This document shows positions 7,152 to 9,727 of a stretch of DNA of 9,727 bases, piece by piece. The notes below the pieces were generated by a model. It was not told where the DNA came from, ran no database searches, and worked only from the letters and a program-made list of their open reading frames with translations. Origin of the DNA: DATJYV01 sp035499415 (GTDB taxonomy: Bacteria; Bacteroidota; Ignavibacteria; UBA10030). Position 1 is the stretch's first letter. Every line of letters begins with the position of its first letter. A program made the translations under genes and the position numbers. The stretch covers positions 1 to 9,727 of the forward strand of contig DATJYV010000084.1 in NCBI GenBank assembly GCA_035499415.1. The letters run 5' to 3'.

Positions 7152-8425
7152 GACAGACGACACGAGGATGCATTCTGGCATGCGCGCTTCTGTTCGGAAG
7201 TGCCGCCTACGGCCAAAATACGGAACAGCAGCTGAAGAGGGTGGAGCAGGGAAAAACTGCCGTCCGTCCCGACGAGCTCGTTTCGATGAAAGCGGACGTT
7301 TCGTACGCGGACGCGATGAAGTCGCTCAGCGAGATGAGCAAGCGCCTCGCGGGAAAGATCATCGTCGATTCTTCGCCGATGAAGAACAGCGACAAGACCA
7401 TCGGGATCAACGTCGAGTCGATGTACTGGCTCGACGCCTTCGAGCTGATCCTCCGGAGCAACCAGCTCTGGTATAACGACAATCCGGAGTACTTCGAGGT
7501 CGTCTCTCTCCAGGATGTCGGCAAGGTCCAGACTCCCGCCGGCGGCCAGCAGGCGGTGGCCACGCCCGGGGGAGCGCCGGGATTTCAGCCCGCCCGCTTC
7601 GATTCCAGCGAGATCTGGGCGAAACTTCCCCAGGTGACGATCTCCACGATCTTTCTCGACATCAACACCACCAAGGCCTCCGAAGCCGGCGTGAGCTTCT
7701 CCGTTTTCCGGGGACGCGATTTGAATCTCGGGGTGGAATTTACCGGCGGCGGAAACGTCAGCACCCCCATCGGGTCGATCACCGCTGCACCGACGGGAAA
7801 CAAGGTGGCCGTGGACCTGACGACGGCGATCAATGTGTTCGAATCCGACAACCTGGGCGAGGTTCTCGCGCGTCCGCAGATTACGGTCCGCTCGGGTTCG
7901 ACCGGCCGGGTCCAGGACGGACAGGACTTCTCGATAAAACAGAGAGACTTTGCGGGAAACGTGACCGACGCTTTCATCAGTGCCGGCATCATCCTCCAGG
8001 TCACCCCCCGGGTCGTGACCGTGGGAGACATGAGGTTCATCGACCTTGCCATGAATGTCGAACGGAGCAACGCCATTCCGGGTGCTGTCAGCACGATCGT
8101 CAACAAAACGGAGGCCTCCAGCCGCCTGAACCTGCTTGACGGCGAAGAAGCGTACATCGGCGGCCTGTATCAAAACAGCGAAACGACCATCCGGGAGGGG
8201 GTGCCGTTCTTGAAGGACCTGCCCGCCTGGTTCTTCGGCCTGAGGTATCTCTTCGGCTATGATAATGTCTCGGTAACCCGCGAAGAGTTGATCGTCATCA
8301 TCAAGGCCGAAATTGTCCCGATCCTCGAAGAACGGATGAAGCTCAAAACGACGGAGCGTGATGTACAGCAAGACAAGTTAAAAGAATTGCGTCAAGATTT
8401 GGAGAAGCGCCTAAAGAAGAACTGA
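7148..8425 (+). CDS. pilQ: Short secretin, outer-membrane channel (PilQ/GspD family)
   Basis: Forms the multimeric outer-membrane pore through which the pilus or secreted protein passes. The 425-residue precursor has a Sec signal peptide with likely cleavage after AYG (about residue 22). A single N0/STN-like domain lies at about 49-121. A flexible Gly/Pro/Gln/Ala-rich linker (126-152) leads to the secretin core (159-392), with PQVTIS (161-166), ARPQIT and the signature IGGL (337-340) followed eleven residues later by VPFLKDLP (352-359). There are no visible N1-N3 ring domains or AMIN domain, so it is shorter than typical PilQ or GspD. The segment between the last Pro and LF (359 to 368-369) is longer than the usual PxxGxLF pattern. 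The tail (394-425) is highly charged and probably helical, perhaps a pilotin or partner contact. GGGAG-type purines precede the ATG, which overlaps the upstream stop codon. Confidence 0.92.
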   Translation: MRQTTRGCILACALLFGSAAYGQNTEQQLKRVEQGKTAVRPDELVSMKADVSYADAMKSLSEMSKRLAGKIIVDSSPMKNSDKTIGINVESMYWLDAFELILRSNQLWYNDNPEYFEVVSLQDVGKVQTPAGGQQAVATPGGAPGFQPARFDSSEIWAKLPQVTISTIFLDINTTKASEAGVSFSVFRGRDLNLGVEFTGGGNVSTPIGSITAAPTGNKVAVDLTTAINVFESDNLGEVLARPQITVRSGSTGRVQDGQDFSIKQRDFAGNVTDAFISAGIILQVTPRVVTVGDMRFIDLAMNVERSNAIPGAVSTIVNKTEASSRLNLLDGEEAYIGGLYQNSETTIREGVPFLKDLPAWFFGLRYLFGYDNVSVTREELIVIIKAEIVPILEERMKLKTTERDVQQDKLKELRQDLEKRLKKN

Positions 8426-8446
8426 ACCAACCACCGAGAGCCACCG

Positions 8447-8459
8447 GTCATTGAATGAC
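8447..8459 (+). repeat. Small inverted repeat between secretin and lipoprotein genes
   Basis: GTCATT (8447-8452) and AATGAC (8454-8459) are perfect 6-bp inverted arms around one G. No T-run follows, so it is not an intrinsic terminator. It could be a weak hairpin or a protein-binding site, or chance in a 55-bp spacer. Confidence 0.3.
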
Positions 8460-8469
8460 AGGATTTAAG

Positions 8470-8476
8470 GGAGGGG
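8470..8476 (+). promoter_or_regulatory. Strong Shine-Dalgarno for the Ig-repeat lipoprotein
   Basis: GGAGGGG lies four bases before the ATG at 8481, the strongest ribosome binding site in the window. It fixes the start of a gene whose 3' end is beyond the edge. Confidence 0.75.
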
Positions 8477-8480
8477 TGAT

Positions 8481-9727
8481 ATGAAATTGCGAACTGCGTT
8501 GCAATGGAGCGTGATGACGGTACTGATGCTCCAGATGGCATGCCAGAACCCGGTTTCGGGTCCGACGAACGGCAACGGGACTCCTTCGTACGTCAAAGGA
8601 GTAGTAAAGAGAAGCGACAACAACAGCGTCGTCGACGGCGCAATCGTGCAGGATACGCGCACGGCGACGGCGTTCGACACCACCCGGAATGGCGGGCAGT
8701 TTCTCCTCACCTATCCTCTGACGGGGAATTACGCGGGATCGGTGTTCGCATCGCTCAAGGGTTTCACGAATTCCGATACGGTGGCATTCGTCCTCAATGT
8801 TGGTGCAACCGACACGATCGGGCTGACCTTGCTCGCCGACAGCACGAGTCCCATCACCGGCCCGGGGAGCGGCAAGCCGGCCAGCATCGTCCTGCAGACA
8901 TCCGGCGACCTGAGCATCGGCATTCGCGGTACAGGGTCGAACGAATCGATCGCACTGACGTTTGAAGTAAGAGATTCTCTCGGCAACGCTCTCACGGCGG
9001 CGAGCAAAGTGACCGTGAAGTTCTCCCTCCTCGGAGGCCCGGGGGGCGGCGAGTACGTGTTTCCGACAACGGCAGTCACGAACGGCTCGGGTACGGTCTC
9101 GACACGCGTCACGAGCGGGACGAAACCCGGTGTCCTCCAGCTCAACGCGACGACGAGCGGCGACTCCGTGCGCGCAAGCCCGGTACGTATTACGATCTCC
9201 AGCGGGTTACCCGATGGAAATCACTTCACCGTTTCGACGACGACACGCAATATTGCCGGCGGCGTTTTTGATAATCTGAGAACCGGCATCAACGTCATCG
9301 TTGGCGATCGATTCGGAAACCCCGTTCCGGCTGGCACGGCGATATCGTTTCAAACCACCGGCGGAGTCATCCAACCGCGCGCCCTGACGGATAATGACGG
9401 TACGGCGTCGGTCTCGCTTATCAGCGCAAACCCCAGACCCGCGGGCGGCTTGGCCCTTGTCACGGCGCGGACCGTCGGAGATACATCTGTCACGAAAGCC
9501 GACAGTACGATTGTCCGAACCATCCCGGTTCTGTTCTCCGGAGCGCCGACGCAGGTCAGGATATTCCCCGCTTCCAACCCGTTTGTCAATAGCGATAGCG
9601 GGTCGATCACCATCCCCTACAAAGTTTCCGACGCGAACGGCAACCCGCTCGTGGCGGGGTCGGAATACAAGGTGTCGGTCAGCGGCCCCGGATCCGGCGA
9701 CCTTTCGCTGAGCGGCGACGTCGACGT
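8481..9727 (+). CDS. Probable surface lipoprotein with carboxypeptidase-regulatory-like and Ig-like (Big_1-type) repeats, 3' partial
   Basis: The frame stays open from ATG 8481 to the window edge: 415 complete codons with no stop, so the C-terminus is missing. A short basic and hydrophobic leader ends in LQMAC (17-21). Cys21 is the likely lipidated residue, though Gln at -3 departs from the usual Leu/Val, so plain Sec export is possible. Residues about 38-118 resemble a carboxypeptidase regulatory-like beta domain (GVVKRSDNNSVVDGAIV at its start). Next come Ig-like modules of the invasin/Big_1 type, about 131-240 and 246-350, and a third starting near 352. The second has the typical DRFGNPVPAGT signature (278-288), then TDNDGTASVSL (304-314). 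Composition is rich in Thr, Ser, Gly and Val, as in extracellular adhesive or stalk proteins. It lies 55 bp after the secretin gene with no terminator between, suggesting co-transcription. Candidate roles are adhesin, pilus-associated surface protein or secretion substrate; none is shown by sequence. Confidence 0.8.
   Translation, partial: MKLRTALQWSVMTVLMLQMACQNPVSGPTNGNGTPSYVKGVVKRSDNNSVVDGAIVQDTRTATAFDTTRNGGQFLLTYPLTGNYAGSVFASLKGFTNSDTVAFVLNVGATDTIGLTLLADSTSPITGPGSGKPASIVLQTSGDLSIGIRGTGSNESIALTFEVRDSLGNALTAASKVTVKFSLLGGPGGGEYVFPTTAVTNGSGTVSTRVTSGTKPGVLQLNATTSGDSVRASPVRITISSGLPDGNHFTVSTTTRNIAGGVFDNLRTGINVIVGDRFGNPVPAGTAISFQTTGGVIQPRALTDNDGTASVSLISANPRPAGGLALVTARTVGDTSVTKADSTIVRTIPVLFSGAPTQVRIFPASNPFVNSDSGSITIPYKVSDANGNPLVAGSEYKVSVSGPGSGDLSLSGDVD

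Noticed and set aside
6791..8371. Open frame of about 526 codons on the minus strand
   Set aside because: It runs antisense across the end of the PilO-PilP-type gene and the whole secretin, and has no recognisable domain. It is a codon-bias artefact.
1..8425. Tad/Flp pilus or plain type II secretion system
   Set aside because: A Tad locus would have paired TadB/TadC and a TadA ATPase without the cysteine tetrad. A plain type II system does not normally include a PilT-family ATPase. A type IV pilus, or a hybrid of it, fits better, though no pilin gene is visible to settle it.
8504..8965. 153-codon plus-strand frame within the lipoprotein gene
   Set aside because: It is in a different frame from the lipoprotein, which has the strong ribosome binding site, a leader and Ig-like signatures. 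The alternative translation is Arg-rich and featureless.

Overview
The window carries a type IV pilus (or closely related type II secretion) machine, with every gene on the + strand. The presence of a secretin, cleavable signal peptides and a probable lipoprotein indicates a Gram-negative (diderm) bacterium. The DNA is moderately G+C-rich by eye. The divergent, fused pilus components and the next gene's carboxypeptidase-regulatory-like plus Ig-like repeat protein resemble the FCB group (Bacteroidota, Ignavibacteriota and relatives). That placement is tentative, since there is no rRNA or housekeeping marker here.

Layout: (1) 1-2958 holds the inner-membrane platform gene (PilC/GspF family) and the assembly ATPase (PilB/GspE family), closed by a strong rho-independent terminator at 2989-3015. 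(2) 3016-3232 is a non-coding gap, A+T-rich in its second half, with a plausible sigma70-type promoter. (3) 3233-8425 is a second operon: a PilT-family ATPase, a PilM-PilN-type (GspL-like) fusion, a PilO-PilP-type fusion and a short secretin. (4) From 8481 to the right edge is the start of a probable lipoprotein with a carboxypeptidase-regulatory-like domain and Ig-like (invasin/Big_1-type) repeats, cut by the window.

How they fit: the PilB-like ATPase and the PilC-like platform would polymerise pilin, and the PilT-like ATPase would normally depolymerise it. The two fusion proteins would span the inner membrane and periplasm in place of separate PilM, PilN, PilO and PilP. The secretin would be the outer-membrane pore. 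No pilin, prepilin peptidase or minor pilin gene lies in this window.

The main points of interest are the collapse of the four-protein alignment complex into two polypeptides, a PilT homologue with altered nucleotide-site motifs and an N-terminal extension, a secretin with a single N-domain and an extended lip, an apparent tandem MshEN-like motif in the assembly ATPase, and an Ig-repeat surface protein directly downstream of the secretin.
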